Shown here one piece after another: positions 40,759-54,800 of a stretch of 64,000 bases of DNA. Under the pieces are notes generated by a model. The model was not told the DNA's origin, searched no databases, and saw only the letters and a list, made by a program, of their open reading frames with translations. Source of the stretch: Plantibacter sp050587525 (GTDB taxonomy: Bacteria; Actinomycetota; Actinomycetes; Actinomycetales; Microbacteriaceae); NCBI RefSeq assembly GCF_050587525.1, contig NZ_JBOBFT010000012.1, positions 1 through 64,000 on the forward strand. Direction: 5' to 3'. The first letter of the stretch is position 1; each line of letters opens with the position of its first letter. The translations under genes and the position numbers were made by a program.

Positions 40759-42174
40759 TCAGAGGACGTCGCCGACCTTGTGCACGCGGATGTCGTTCGT
40801 GGTGCCGGGGATTCCGGGAGGGGACCCGGAGATGATGATGACCTTTTCGCCGACCTGGGCCTTGCCCGTGGCGACGAGGACCTCGTCCACCTGGGCGACC
40901 ATCTGGTCGGTGTGGGTCACACGCTCCACGACGAAGGACTCGACGCCCCAGTTGAGCGCCATGCGACGACGGATCGCCGGGTCCGGCGTGAACGCCAGAA
41001 TCGGGATGCGGTTGCGCAGACGGGCCATACGACGCACGGACTCACCGGACTCGGTGAAGACGCAGAGGAACTTCGCACCGACGAAGTCGGCGACCTCAAC
41101 GGCCGCGAGCGTGATGGCGCCGCCCTGGGTGCGGGGCTTCGTGCCGAGCGGGGCGACACGGTCGAGACCGTGCTCCTCGGTCGACTCCACGATGCGAGCC
41201 ATGGTCTGCACGGTGATGACGGGGAACAGACCGACACTCGTCTCGCCGCTGAGCATGACTGCATCGGCGCCGTCGAGGACTGCGTTCGCGACGTCGGACG
41301 TCTCGGCACGCGTCGGGATCGGGTTCTGGATCATCGACTCGAGCATCTGCGTGGCGACGATGACGGGCTTCGCCATACGACGAGCCAGCTCGACGGCACG
41401 CTTCTGCACGATCGGAACGGCTTCGAGCGGGAGCTCGACACCGAGGTCGCCACGGGCGACCATGATCGCGTCGAAGGCTTCGACGATCTCTTCGAGGTTG
41501 TCGACGGCCTGCGGCTTCTCGATCTTGGCGATGACGGGGACCTTGCGGCCCTCCTCAGCCATGATCTCGTGGACGCGGACGATGTCGCTCGCGTCACGGA
41601 CGAAGGAGAGGGCGATGAGGTCTGCACCGAGGCGGAGGCCCCAACGGAGATCCGCTTCGTCCTTCTCGCTCAGCGCGGGGACGTTCACGGCGACGCCGGG
41701 CAGGTTGATGCCCTTGTTGTTCGAGACCGGACCGGCCACGATGACCTCGGTCGTGACGACGGTGCCGTCGGTCTCGAGGACCTTGACCTTGACCTTGCCG
41801 TCGTCGATGAGGAGGAAGTCGCCCGCCTTGACGTCGTTCGGGAGGCCCTTGAACGTCGTGGAGGAGAGTTCCTTGGTGCCGAGGATGTCCTCGGTCGTGA
41901 TCTTGAAGATGTCGCCTTCGGCGAGGTCGTACGGTCCGCCCTCGAACTTGCCGAGGCGGATCTTCGGACCCTGGAGGTCGACGAGGACGGCGACGGCACG
42001 GCCCGAATCCTCGGTGGCCTTCCGCACGTTGGCGTAGATGGCCTCGTGGACGTCATAGCTGCCGTGGCTGAGGTTCATCCGCGTCACGTCGACACCCGCA
42101 TCGATGATGGCGCGGATGTTTTCGTACGTGGACACTGCCGGGCCCAGCGTTGCGACGATCTTGGCTCGTCTCAT
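40759..42174 (-). CDS. pyk: Pyruvate kinase
   Basis: 471 residues, standard for bacterial pyruvate kinase: converts phosphoenolpyruvate and ADP to pyruvate and ATP in glycolysis. Motifs: RRAKIVATLGPAVS, TRMNLSHGSY, VDLQGPKIRLG, VIAKIEKPQAVDNLEEI with the catalytic Lys, MVARGDLGVELPLEAVP (Mg/K site), and ATQMLESMIQNPIPTRAETS. The allosteric C-terminal domain is complete. ATG at 42174, with GGAG 11 nt upstream; the longer open frame is shadow of the intergenic region. The 74-bp upstream gap contains the palindrome AAAGCGCTTT at 42203-42212. Confidence 0.97.
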   Translation of the reverse strand: MRRAKIVATLGPAVSTYENIRAIIDAGVDVTRMNLSHGSYDVHEAIYANVRKATEDSGRAVAVLVDLQGPKIRLGKFEGGPYDLAEGDIFKITTEDILGTKELSSTTFKGLPNDVKAGDFLLIDDGKVKVKVLETDGTVVTTEVIVAGPVSNNKGINLPGVAVNVPALSEKDEADLRWGLRLGADLIALSFVRDASDIVRVHEIMAEEGRKVPVIAKIEKPQAVDNLEEIVEAFDAIMVARGDLGVELPLEAVPIVQKRAVELARRMAKPVIVATQMLESMIQNPIPTRAETSDVANAVLDGADAVMLSGETSVGLFPVITVQTMARIVESTEEHGLDRVAPLGTKPRTQGGAITLAAVEVADFVGAKFLCVFTESGESVRRMARLRNRIPILAFTPDPAIRRRMALNWGVESFVVERVTHTDQMVAQVDEVLVATGKAQVGEKVIIISGSPPGIPGTTNDIRVHKVGDVL

Positions 42175-42248
42175 GTTGGTGTGTACTCCATGTTTCTGCG
42201 CGAAAGCGCTTTGTGCTCGCTGCTTGGTGTTTGTCGTCGTGACAAAGC

Positions 42249-43698
42249 CTAGAGGGAGATCGGCTGGTCCGTCGGACGAACCGGGAAGGGCAGCTGGGTG
42301 TCGCCTTCGAGGTACTGGTCCACTGCGGCTGCCGCGGCGCGGCCTTCCGCGATGGCCCAGACGATGAGGGACTGGCCGCGACCGGCGTCGCCGGCGACGA
42401 AGACGCCGGGCTCGCTGGTCTGGTAGTCGTCTTCTCGCTCGACGTTGCCGCGGCCGTCGAAGGGCAGGTTCCACTGCGATTCGAGGGTGTCGGACTCCGG
42501 ACCCGTGAAGCCGAGGGCCAGGAGCACGAGGTCGGCGGGGATCTCACGTTCGGTGCCGCTCTTGGGGACGCGACGTCCGTCCACGAACTCGGTCTCGGCC
42601 ACACGGATCGCGCGGACGTCGCCTTCGTCGTTGTGCAGGAATTCGACGGTGGAGACGAGGAACTCGCGGTCGCCGCCCTCCTCGTGCGCGCTCGAGATCT
42701 CGAACAGGTTGGGCTGCATCGGCCACGGCTGGTGATCGGGGCGGGCGATGCCGGGCTGACGCCCGATCGCGAGGTTGGTCACGGATGCAGCACCTTGGCG
42801 GTGCGCCGTTCCGATGCAGTCCGCTCCGGTGTCGCCACCGCCGAGGACGACCACGTGCTTGTCCTCGGCCGTGATCTGGCCGGGAACGCTGTCGCCGGCT
42901 CCCACCTTGTTCGCCTGGACGAGGTACTCCATCGCGAAGTGGACGCCGCCCAGGTCGCGACCGGGGATCGGAAGGTCACGGGGCACCATGGCACCTGTCG
43001 CGACGACGACCGCGTCGTACCGTGCACGGAGGTCGGACCAGGTGATATCCACACCGATGTTGACGCCCGCGCGGAACCGGGTGCCTTCATCCTGCATCTG
43101 CTTGAGGCGGATGTCGAGGTGCTTCTTCTCCATCTTGAAGTCCGGGATGCCGTAGCGCAGCAGGCCGCCGATGCGGTCGTCACGCTCGTACACGGCGACC
43201 GTGTGGCCGGCGCGCGTGAGCTGCTGCGCGGCGGCGAGGCCGGCAGGACCGGATCCGACGACGGCGACCGTCTTGCCGGTCAGACGCTCCGGCGGGTGCG
43301 ACTCCACCCAGCCGTTCGCGAACGCCTGGTCGATGATCGAGACCTCGACCTGCTTGATGGTGACGGCCGGCTGGTTGATGCCGAGCACGCACGAGCTCTC
43401 GCAGGGCGCGGGGCACAGACGACCGGTGAACTCGGGGAAGTTGTTCGTGGCGTGGAGGCGCTCGATCGCAGAACGGCCTTCGCCGCGCCACATGAGGTCG
43501 TTCCACTCCGGAATGAGGTTGCCGAGCGGGCAGCCCTTGTGGCAGAACGGGATGCCGCAGTCCATGCAGCGTCCGGCCTGCTTGCGGACGGTCGCCGCGT
43601 CACCCTGCTCGTAGACCTCTTTCCAGTCCATGAGTCGTACCGGCACGGGCCGGCGCTTCGGGAGCTCGCGCTCCTGTACCTTCAGGAATCCCTTCGGA

Positions 43699-43706
<8 letters not shown>
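42249..43706 (-). CDS. gltD: Glutamate synthase (NADPH) small subunit
   Basis: 485 residues. The beta subunit takes electrons from NADPH through FAD and passes them via two [4Fe-4S] clusters to the large subunit. N-terminal cysteines are in RCMDCGIPFCHKGCPLGN and CPAPCESSCVLG. FAD site: TVAVVGSGPAGLAAAQQL; NADPH site: VVVLGGGDTGADCIG; C-terminal FAD contact: PGVFVAGDAGRGQSLIVWAI. The ATG at 43706 lies 8 bp inside the gltB end, indicating translational coupling. Confidence 0.97.
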
Positions 43707-48261
<4,555 letters not shown>

Positions 48262-48331
48262 AGAACTACCGTCCTCACGAGGGGGATCACAGAAGGGACG
48301 TCGCTGGCCCTGGAAACGAGCAAAGGTGGCA

Positions 48332-48350
48332 CCCCCCGAGAGCCGGAGGG
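48332..48350 (-). terminator. Weak GC hairpin in lgt-gltB gap
   Basis: On the minus strand CCCTCCG and CGGGGGG pair (one G-U) around GCTCT, followed by TGCCACCTTTGCTCGTTTCC. It lies ~34 nt after the lgt stop and ~70 nt before gltB, so it may separate the lgt and gltB transcripts or be part of the gltB leader. Confidence 0.35.
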
Positions 48351-48383
48351 TTCAGAGGCTGGGGAAGTCGGTGTGCGCCACGC

Positions 48384-49388
48384 CTAGGATTTCGAGCCGG
48401 TTCCGCTTGTGGCGACCGCTTCTCCCGACGCCGAGGAATCTGCGGCTGCGGACGTTCCATCTGCTTCGGAGGCTTCGTCAGCGCTACCGAGACCCAGGTT
48501 CTCCGCGTCGGTGTTGTAGTAGTGTACCGCAGCCTTCGGGTCGGACCATTCCCTCCCGGTCACGTACGGTGATGCTTCGCGGCCGGGGTGACGGCGCGTC
48601 TGCACGATGAGGATCACGATGCCGACGATGATCGCGAGGATCGCGGCCCACACGTTGGTGCGGATGCCGAAGAAGTACTCGCTCGGGTCGACACGGATGG
48701 TCTCCCAGACGGTGCGGCCCGCGCCGTACCAGATGAGGTAGACGGCGAAGAGCTTGCCCCACTGCGGGTTGAACTTCTTGCCGATCCAGAGGATGACGGC
48801 GACACCGAGCAGGTTCCAGATGATCTCGTACAGGAACGTGGGGTGGAAGAGCGTGCCGGCGGGCAGGCCGACCGGGAATGCAGGGTTGCTGGCTTCGATC
48901 TCGAGGCCCCACGGGAGGTTCGTCGGCAGGCCGAAGAGCTCGTGGTTGAAGTAGTTGCCGAGGCGACCGAACGCCTGCGCGAGCAGGAGACCGGGAGCGA
49001 GTGCATCCGCGAAGGTCCAGAAGCGGACCCCTGTCATGCGGCAGCCGATGTACGCACCGACGGCTCCACCGATGAGGGAGCCGAAGATCGCGATGCCGCC
49101 CTCCCAGATGTAGAGCGTCCTGAGGAGGTCGGCGCCCGGGTAGAAGTAGTCGCCCGGGTGAGTCAACACGTGGAAGATGCGTGCGCCGATGATGCCCAGC
49201 GGGATCGCCCACAGGATGATGTCGAGCACGATGCCGGGTTCGGCGCCGCGCTTCGTCAGGCGGCGCGACGTGAGGATCGTCGCCGCGATGATCCCCGCGA
49301 TGATGCAGAGGGCGTAGAAGTGCACCGTGAATGGACCGAGACTGAAGCTCGAGACGCTGGGGCTCGGGATGCTGAGGGGTGCAATCAC
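48384..49388 (-). CDS. lgt: Phosphatidylglycerol-prolipoprotein diacylglyceryl transferase
   Basis: 334 residues; I start at the GTG at 49388 with GAAAGG upstream. Integral membrane enzyme that attaches diacylglycerol to the lipobox Cys of prolipoproteins, such as the two binding proteins in this window. About seven helices. Key motif GRLGNYFNHELFGLPTNLPW (Lgt signature with essential Arg/Gly/Asn), HPTFLYEIIWNLLG, and YLIWYGAGRTVWETIRVDPS. The ~60-residue C-terminus is Ala/Ser/Glu-rich and disordered, common in actinobacteria. Downstream of trpA, in the same direction. Confidence 0.96.
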   Translation of the reverse strand: MIAPLSIPSPSVSSFSLGPFTVHFYALCIIAGIIAATILTSRRLTKRGAEPGIVLDIILWAIPLGIIGARIFHVLTHPGDYFYPGADLLRTLYIWEGGIAIFGSLIGGAVGAYIGCRMTGVRFWTFADALAPGLLLAQAFGRLGNYFNHELFGLPTNLPWGLEIEASNPAFPVGLPAGTLFHPTFLYEIIWNLLGVAVILWIGKKFNPQWGKLFAVYLIWYGAGRTVWETIRVDPSEYFFGIRTNVWAAILAIIVGIVILIVQTRRHPGREASPYVTGREWSDPKAAVHYYNTDAENLGLGSADEASEADGTSAAADSSASGEAVATSGTGSKS

Positions 49389-49434
49389 TGGTGTGAACGC
49401 CTTTCGTGGGGAAAACTCTGATCGAGTGTACGTC

Positions 49435-50238
49435 CTAGTGGGCGAGGACGGCGCCAACTGCCAGTTCGCGCGCGATCTCGGCGACCGCCGGGACGCCGCC
49501 GTCGGCGAGGGCCTTGACGATCGCCGAGCCGACGATCGCCCCGTCCGCGTAGGCGAGGACGTCCTTCACCTGCGCAGCGGTCGAGATGCCGATGCCGACG
49601 CACGCGTGCTCGGTGCCGACGGCTCGGAGCCGTGCGACGAGCGTCTTCGCAGCCGCATCGACGTCCTGCCTGGCGCCTGTGATGCCCATCGTGGAGACCG
49701 TGTACACGAATCCGCGCGAGCGCTCGTTGACGAGTGCGAGACGGACGTCGGTCGACGTGGGAGCGGCGAGGAAGACGCGGTCCAGGCCGAATCGATCGCT
49801 CGCGGCGAGCCAGTCGTCCGCAGCGTCCGGTGTGATGTCCGGCGTGATGAGCCCGGCTCCCCCGGCCTCGACGAGGTCGGAGGCGAAGCGCTCGACGCCG
49901 TACTGGAGCACGGGGTTCCAGTACGTCATCACGAGGACGGGGACGTCGACGGCCGCACGGATCGCACGGATCGCCGTGAAGACGTCGTGGAGGCGGAAGC
50001 CGCCTTCGAGGGCCTGCATCGTGGCCGCCTGGATGACGGAGCCGTCCATCACCGGGTCGGAGTACGGCACGCCGAGCTCGAGGATGTCGACGCCGTTCTG
50101 CGCGAGCGCGATCGCCGCATCGATGCTCGTCTGCAGGTCGGGGAAGCCGACGGGCAGGTACCCGATGAGGGCGCCGGCGCGATCCACTTTCGCGGCGTCG
50201 ATCGCCTGTCCGACGGGGGAAGCGGTCGACGTGGTCAC
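49435..50238 (-). CDS. trpA: Tryptophan synthase alpha chain
   Basis: 267 residues. Cleaves indole-3-glycerol phosphate to indole, which is channelled to TrpB. Catalytic Glu and Asp are in VDILELGVPYSDPVMDGSVI; further motifs are LVMTYWNPVLQYG, GLITPDITPD (substrate loop) and GFVYTVSTMGITGAR, and GIGISTAAQVKD near the phosphate site. GTG start at 50238 overlaps the trpB stop (GTGA). Confidence 0.97.
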   Translation of the reverse strand: MTTSTASPVGQAIDAAKVDRAGALIGYLPVGFPDLQTSIDAAIALAQNGVDILELGVPYSDPVMDGSVIQAATMQALEGGFRLHDVFTAIRAIRAAVDVPVLVMTYWNPVLQYGVERFASDLVEAGGAGLITPDITPDAADDWLAASDRFGLDRVFLAAPTSTDVRLALVNERSRGFVYTVSTMGITGARQDVDAAAKTLVARLRAVGTEHACVGIGISTAAQVKDVLAYADGAIVGSAIVKALADGGVPAVAEIARELAVGAVLAH

Positions 50239-51455
50239 GAGGTGGCTCCTTCAGCGTGCTGGTCGTCGAGCAGGCCGAAGTACTTCGCCGCGGTCTCGAC
50301 GTCCTTGTCCCCGCGCCCGGAGAGGTTGACGAGGATCGTCGTGTCAGGGCCGAGGCGCTCGCCCAGGGCGATGGCGCCGGCGAGGGCGTGAGCGGACTCG
50401 ATGGCGGGGATGATGCCCTCGGTGCGGCTGAGGAGACGGAACGCGTCCATCGCCTCCGCGTCGGTCGCGGGGAGGTAGGTGGCGCGACCGGTGTCCGCGA
50501 GCCACGCGTGCTCCGGACCGACGCCCGGATAGTCGAGACCCGCGGAGATCGAGTGGGACTCGATCGTCTGGCCGTCCTCGTCCTGCAGGACGTAGGTCTT
50601 CGCGCCGTGGAGGATGCCGGGGCGCCCACGTTCGATCGATGCGGCGTGGCGCGGGGTGTCGACGCCGTCGCCGGCCGCCTCGATGCCGTACAGCGCGACC
50701 GAGGGGTCGTCGAGGAAGGCGTGGAAGATGCCGATCGCGTTCGAGCCGCCGCCGACGCAGGCGACCACGGCGTCCGGGAGCGAACCGGTGAGGTCGATGA
50801 CCTGCTGTCGAGCCTCCTCCCCGATGATCTTCTGGAAGTCGCGGACCATCGCGGGGAACGGGTGCGGCCCGGCGGCCGTTCCGAAGATGTAGTTGGTTGT
50901 CTCGACGGAGGCGACCCAGTCGCGGTACGCCTCGTTGATCGCGTCCTTGAGGGTGCGCGATCCCGTCGTGACGGGGATGACCGTCGCGCCGAGCAGTTCC
51001 ATGCGGGCCACGTTGAGGGCCTGTCGCTGGGTGTCGACCTCCCCCATGTAGATCGTGCACTCGAGGCCGAAGAGCGCCGCGGCGGTCGCGGTGGCGACGC
51101 CGTGCTGCCCTGCACCGGTCTCGGCGATCACGCGCGTTTTGCCGATGCGCTTCGTGAGGAGCGCCTGCCCGAGCACGTTGTTGATCTTGTGGGATCCCGT
51201 GTGGTTGAGGTCCTCACGCTTGAGGATGACCCGCGCGCCGCCCGCGTGCGCGGCGAACCGGGGCACCTCCGTGATGATCGAGGGACGACCGGCGTAGTCG
51301 CGGAGGAGCGCGGTGAGCTCCGCCTGGAACGTCTCGTCGGTCTTCGTCTGCTCGTAGGCCTCGGCGAGTTCGTCGACCGCTGCGATGAGGGATTCCGGCA
51401 TGTATCTGCCGCCGAAATCCCCGAAGAACGGGCCTTGCTCGTCGCGGAGGTTCAT
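50235..51455 (-). CDS. trpB: Tryptophan synthase beta chain
   Basis: 406-residue pyridoxal-phosphate enzyme joining indole and serine into tryptophan. Opening GPFFGDFGGRYMPESLI, PLP lysine in LNHTGSHKINNVLGQAL, ETGAGQHGVATATA, and the phosphate-binding loop CVGGGSNAIGIFHAF are all intact. ATG at 51455 overlaps the trpC stop (ATGA). TrpB1-type, used with the adjacent TrpA. Confidence 0.98.
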   Translation of the reverse strand: MNLRDEQGPFFGDFGGRYMPESLIAAVDELAEAYEQTKTDETFQAELTALLRDYAGRPSIITEVPRFAAHAGGARVILKREDLNHTGSHKINNVLGQALLTKRIGKTRVIAETGAGQHGVATATAAALFGLECTIYMGEVDTQRQALNVARMELLGATVIPVTTGSRTLKDAINEAYRDWVASVETTNYIFGTAAGPHPFPAMVRDFQKIIGEEARQQVIDLTGSLPDAVVACVGGGSNAIGIFHAFLDDPSVALYGIEAAGDGVDTPRHAASIERGRPGILHGAKTYVLQDEDGQTIESHSISAGLDYPGVGPEHAWLADTGRATYLPATDAEAMDAFRLLSRTEGIIPAIESAHALAGAIALGERLGPDTTILVNLSGRGDKDVETAAKYFGLLDDQHAEGATS

Positions 51456-52231
51456 CGTTGGTGGGCTCCCAGGAACTGTTGGAGGGTGGAGACGGGATCG
51501 CCCGTCACGAGTGCTTCGCCCACGAGGACGACGTCGGCGCCGTCTGCACGATACCTGGCGACGTCGTCTGCCGTCTTGACGGCGGACTCCGCGACCCGGA
51601 CGGTGCCGGCGGGAATGCGGTCGGCGAGGGTGCCGAAGAGGCTCTGGTCGAGCTCGAAGGTGCTCAGGTTGCGGGCGTTGACGCCGATGAGCTTCGCGTC
51701 GATGTCGATCGCGCGCTCGAGCTCGTCCGCGGTGTGCGTCTCGACGAGCGGCGTCATCCCGAGTTCGAGGATGAGCTCGTGCAGGATCTGCAACGGCTTC
51801 TGCTCGAGCCCGGCGACGATGAGGAGCACGAGGTCTGCACGCGCAGCGCGCGCCTCGAACACCTGGTACGGCGATGAGATGAAGTCCTTGCGCAGCACCG
51901 GCAGCGAGATCGATGCACGAACGGCTTCGAGGTCCTCGAGGGAACCGCCGAATCGACGCCCTTCCGTGAGCACGCTCACCGCGCTCGCGCCGCCCTGCTC
52001 GTAGAGCGAGGCGAGGAGTGCCGGATCCGGGATCTCGGCGAGTGCGCCGCGAGACGGGCTCGAACGCTTGACCTCGGCGATGATCTTGACGCGATCGGCC
52101 GGTGCGAGAGCCGCGAGAGCGTCGAACGCCGGCGGAGCGGCGTGGGCCGCTGCTTCGACCGTTGCGAACGGTCGATTCGCCAGACGCGCTTCAGCGTCGG
52201 CCTTCGCGCCGGCCATCAGGTCGGCGAGCAC
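51452..52231 (-). CDS. trpC: Indole-3-glycerol phosphate synthase
   Basis: 259 residues, TIM barrel. Ring closure step of tryptophan synthesis. Motifs: KIIAEVKRSSPSRGAL with the catalytic Lys, SVLTEGRRFGGSLEDLEAVR, PVLRKDFISSPYQVFEARA, LIGVNARNLSTFELD and VAESAVKTADDVARY. The GTG start at 52231 is 3 bp after the stop of the small HGxxPAAW gene. No trpF is nearby; in actinobacteria a dual HisA/TrpF enzyme (PriA isomerase) usually serves instead. Confidence 0.97.
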   Translation of the reverse strand: MLADLMAGAKADAEARLANRPFATVEAAAHAAPPAFDALAALAPADRVKIIAEVKRSSPSRGALAEIPDPALLASLYEQGGASAVSVLTEGRRFGGSLEDLEAVRASISLPVLRKDFISSPYQVFEARAARADLVLLIVAGLEQKPLQILHELILELGMTPLVETHTADELERAIDIDAKLIGVNARNLSTFELDQSLFGTLADRIPAGTVRVAESAVKTADDVARYRADGADVVLVGEALVTGDPVSTLQQFLGAHQR

Positions 52232-52234
52232 GGG

Positions 52235-52465
52235 TCAGTGCTCTTTCGCGATGTACTTGGTGCCGTTGACGCCGTAGCCGGCCTTGCCCATGATCCAGCC
52301 GACGATTGCCCCGACGACGAGGAGTCCGGCGGATGCCCAGACGACGACGGGCAGGTCGAGCCAGAACGCGAGCGTTCCGATGGCGAATGCGACCAGCATG
52401 ATGATCACTGCCGTCCAGGCGGCGGGCGAGTGTCCGTGGCCGGGGTCCGAGGGATCGGTGCTCAT
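52235..52465 (-). CDS. Small HGxxPAAW-motif membrane protein
   Basis: 76 residues with the motif HGHSPAAW (residues 10-17) just before two hydrophobic helices (TAVIIMLVAFAIGTLAFWL and VVVWASAGLLVVGAIVGWIM) and the conserved end GKAGYG...KYIAKEH. This small actinobacterial family sits between trpE-associated genes and trpC in many genomes; its role is unknown. ATG at 52465. Confidence 0.9.
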   Translation of the reverse strand: MSTDPSDPGHGHSPAAWTAVIIMLVAFAIGTLAFWLDLPVVVWASAGLLVVGAIVGWIMGKAGYGVNGTKYIAKEH

Positions 52466-52604
52466 GAGTCTCCTTTGCAGCGGGTTCCTGAACAGTCTAT
52501 CGGCTCGACGGCGGTGGTTCCGCGAGGCCGTGCGCAGGCTCCGGCTCGTGTGTTGGTCTGATGGGTTGGTGGTGCGGGGAATGGGGTCGTGCGTGAGGCG
52601 TTGC

Positions 52605-52629
52605 GGCGCCCGGTCGGCGCCCGGGTGCC
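52605..52629 (-). terminator. GC hairpin just after Trp-associated membrane protein gene
   Basis: GGCGCCCGG (52605-52613) and CCGGGTGCC (52621-52629) pair with one mismatch around 7 nt. It lies 2 nt downstream of the stop at 52632. No U-tract. It could attenuate read-through from trpE into the HGxxPAAW-trpCBA part. Confidence 0.4.
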
Positions 52630-52631
52630 GG

Positions 52632-53234
52632 TCAGCGCTTGCGGGTCGGGTCGTCGCCTCGGCTGAGGTCGTCCCAGGTGACGACGGGGTCGGCTTCAGC
52701 GTCCGGGTCGGCCTCGACGAAGCGGACGGCCTGGTACTTCTTCGACGAACCCGGCCAGGCGCGGAAGGTCACCGCGGTCGCAAGTCCGACGATCGCGAGC
52801 AGAACGCCGAGGATGAGCGTGATGACGGGCCAGGCCGTGAGCGACGAGCTCTCGACGAGCGCGCCCACGGACGAGGAGCCGGCCACGCCGGTGGCCTCGG
52901 TGACGGCACCGGCGCCAGCGGCTGCGGGATCGAGGAGCGCGGCGAGGGCCGAGTATCCGACGCACGCACCGATGACCGCCTCGAGGATGCCGAGCACGAT
53001 GCGGAACACCGGTCCAGCAATCGCGAGTGCGCCGACGAGGGCGAGGCCCGCAAGCGCCAGCGCCGACAGTGCGGGCGCCGCGACCGAACCGACGACGTCG
53101 ATCGTCCCCTTGTGCCCGGCGGCCGGCGCGAGCGTCACCGTGAGCCAGTTCTGCGTCCAGGACGCCAGGACGCCCGCGTTCACGAGGATCGCGGCCCCGA
53201 GCAGTGTGCTCTTGAGCCTCCGTGCATTCGGCAT
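52632..53234 (-). CDS. Trp-biosynthesis-associated membrane protein (TIGR02234 type)
   Basis: 200 residues with four hydrophobic helices (LLGAAILVNAGVLASW, ALSALALAGLALVGALAIAG, VFRIVLGILEAVIGACVGY, WPVITLILGVLLAIVGLAT) and the family marks TQNWLTVTL and SKKYQAVR near the C-terminus. This family occurs almost only next to trpE in actinobacteria; a role in tryptophan metabolism or transport is assumed but unproven. Stop is 2 bp from trpE start region's downstream gene order; it follows trpE by 2 bp. Confidence 0.92.
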   Translation of the reverse strand: MPNARRLKSTLLGAAILVNAGVLASWTQNWLTVTLAPAAGHKGTIDVVGSVAAPALSALALAGLALVGALAIAGPVFRIVLGILEAVIGACVGYSALAALLDPAAAGAGAVTEATGVAGSSSVGALVESSSLTAWPVITLILGVLLAIVGLATAVTFRAWPGSSKKYQAVRFVEADPDAEADPVVTWDDLSRGDDPTRKR

Positions 53235-53236
53235 CG

Positions 53237-54769
53237 TCAGCGCACCCGTTCCATGCTGTTGGCCACGGCGACCGCGCGGAGCGGTGCTGCAGCCTTGTTC
53301 TGTGATTCGAGGAATTCGCTCTCGGGGTCGGAGTCCGCCACGAGGCCGCCTCCGGCCTGGACGTGAGCGACCCCGTCGATGATGGTCGCGGTCCGGATCG
53401 CGATGGCGAGGTCGAGATCGCCGGAGAAGCTGAAGTAGCCCACCACTCCCCCGTACACGCCGCGCTGAGCCGGTTCGAGGTCGTCGATGATCTCGAGGGC
53501 ACGGGGTTTCGGGGCCCCGGACAGCGTTCCAGCGGGGAAGGTCGCGCGGAAGACGTCGATGGGCGAGACGTCCTGGCGCATGACGCCTTCGACGCTCGAC
53601 ACGAGATGCATGATGTGGCTGAATCTCTCGACGCGCATGAACTCGGTCACCTCGACCGTTCCCGCCTCGCAGACCTTCAGGAGGTCGTTCCGCGCGAGGT
53701 CGACGAGCATGAGGTGCTCAGCGCGTTCCTTCGCGTCGCCAGACAGCTCCGCTTCGAAGTCGGCGTCGGCCTCCGGCGTCGCCCCACGAGGTTTGGATCC
53801 GGCGATGGGGTGCGTGAGAGCACGACCCTCCTGCACCTTGACGAGCGCTTCCGGCGACGATCCGACGATCGTGTACGGGGTGCCGTCAGGCGTGTCGAGG
53901 GCGAGCAGGTACATGTACGGGCTCGGGTTGAGGCTGCGGAGCACCCGGTAGACGTCGATCGGGTCCGCGGGGCAGTCCTGATCGAAGCGCTGGGAGACGA
54001 CGACCTGGAAGACGTCGCCGTCGCGGATGTGCTGCTTCGCCGTTTCGACGGATGCCAGGAAGTCGGCCTTGCGCGTGCGATGCGTTGGAGCGGGATCAGC
54101 ACTGAAGTCGAGGTCGGCCAGCCACGCCTCGGACGGTTCGGCGAGTCGTCGTTGCATCCGGTCGAGGCGGTCCTGCGCTTCGTGCCACAGCGCGGCTGCG
54201 CCCTCCAGGCCGTCGTTCAGGACGTTCGCGATGAGATGGACGGTGCCGTCGCGGTGATCGATCGCCACCACATCGGCCGAGAAGGACAGCGCCTGACCGG
54301 GGACCTGCACTTCGCGCACCGGCCGGTTCGGGAGCCGCTCGATCTGCCTGATGGCCTCCCAGCCGACGAAACCGACGAGGCCGCCCGTCAGCGGAGGGAG
54401 CCCGGGGGGAGGCGTCGTCTGCCACCGCTCGTAGAGCTGTTCGAGGACCTGGAGCGGGCCGAGACCGGTCGTGTCGCCGAGCGCACGCTTCGCGGACAGG
54501 CCGTAGTCGAGCCAGACCGCGGCATCGCCCTCCTGGGTGAGTACGCCGAACGAGGAGACGCCGACGAAGGAGAACCGCGACCAGATGCCGCCCTGCTCTG
54601 CTGACTCCAGCAGGAACGTGCCCGGATTGCCGAGCGCGAGCTTCCGGTAGATGCCGACGGGCGTCTCACCGTCCGCGAACAGGGTGCGGACCACGGGGAT
54701 CACTCGTCGGTCCGCGGCGAGTTCGTCGAACTCGCGCTTCGTGGTCGTTCCCGTCGAGGGAATCGTCAT
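53237..54769 (-). CDS. trpE: Anthranilate synthase component I
   Basis: 510 residues; ATG at 54769 with TGGAG upstream. First step of tryptophan synthesis: chorismate plus ammonia to anthranilate. The tryptophan feedback element LLES is at the N-terminus (GTFLLESAEQGGIWSRFSFV). Chorismate-binding motifs: DVFQVVVSQRF, YMYLLALDTPDG, LTHPIAGSKPRGATPEAD, LVDLARNDLLKVC, TFPAGTLSGAPKPRALEI and the final AGGGLVADSDPESEFLE. The glutaminase partner trpG and trpD are not in this window. It lies 31 bp after hisI. Confidence 0.97.
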   Translation of the reverse strand: MTIPSTGTTTKREFDELAADRRVIPVVRTLFADGETPVGIYRKLALGNPGTFLLESAEQGGIWSRFSFVGVSSFGVLTQEGDAAVWLDYGLSAKRALGDTTGLGPLQVLEQLYERWQTTPPPGLPPLTGGLVGFVGWEAIRQIERLPNRPVREVQVPGQALSFSADVVAIDHRDGTVHLIANVLNDGLEGAAALWHEAQDRLDRMQRRLAEPSEAWLADLDFSADPAPTHRTRKADFLASVETAKQHIRDGDVFQVVVSQRFDQDCPADPIDVYRVLRSLNPSPYMYLLALDTPDGTPYTIVGSSPEALVKVQEGRALTHPIAGSKPRGATPEADADFEAELSGDAKERAEHLMLVDLARNDLLKVCEAGTVEVTEFMRVERFSHIMHLVSSVEGVMRQDVSPIDVFRATFPAGTLSGAPKPRALEIIDDLEPAQRGVYGGVVGYFSFSGDLDLAIAIRTATIIDGVAHVQAGGGLVADSDPESEFLESQNKAAAPLRAVAVANSMERVR

Positions 54770-54800
54770 GACGTGCTCCAGGTGGGGATCGGTGGTCGTC

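Noticed and set aside
40546..42252. 568-residue plus-strand open frame opposite pyruvate kinase
   Set aside because: Composition (Asp/Gly/Arg/Val) is that of the complement of a codon-biased gene; pyk is certain on the other strand.
48322..48337. T-box-like AAAGGTGGCACC sequence near gltB
   Set aside because: It is on the plus strand, opposite to gltB and lgt, and the rest of a T-box is missing.
50256..52004. 582-residue plus-strand open frame opposite trpB and trpC
   Set aside because: Covers two unmistakable genes antisense; no start signal or domain.
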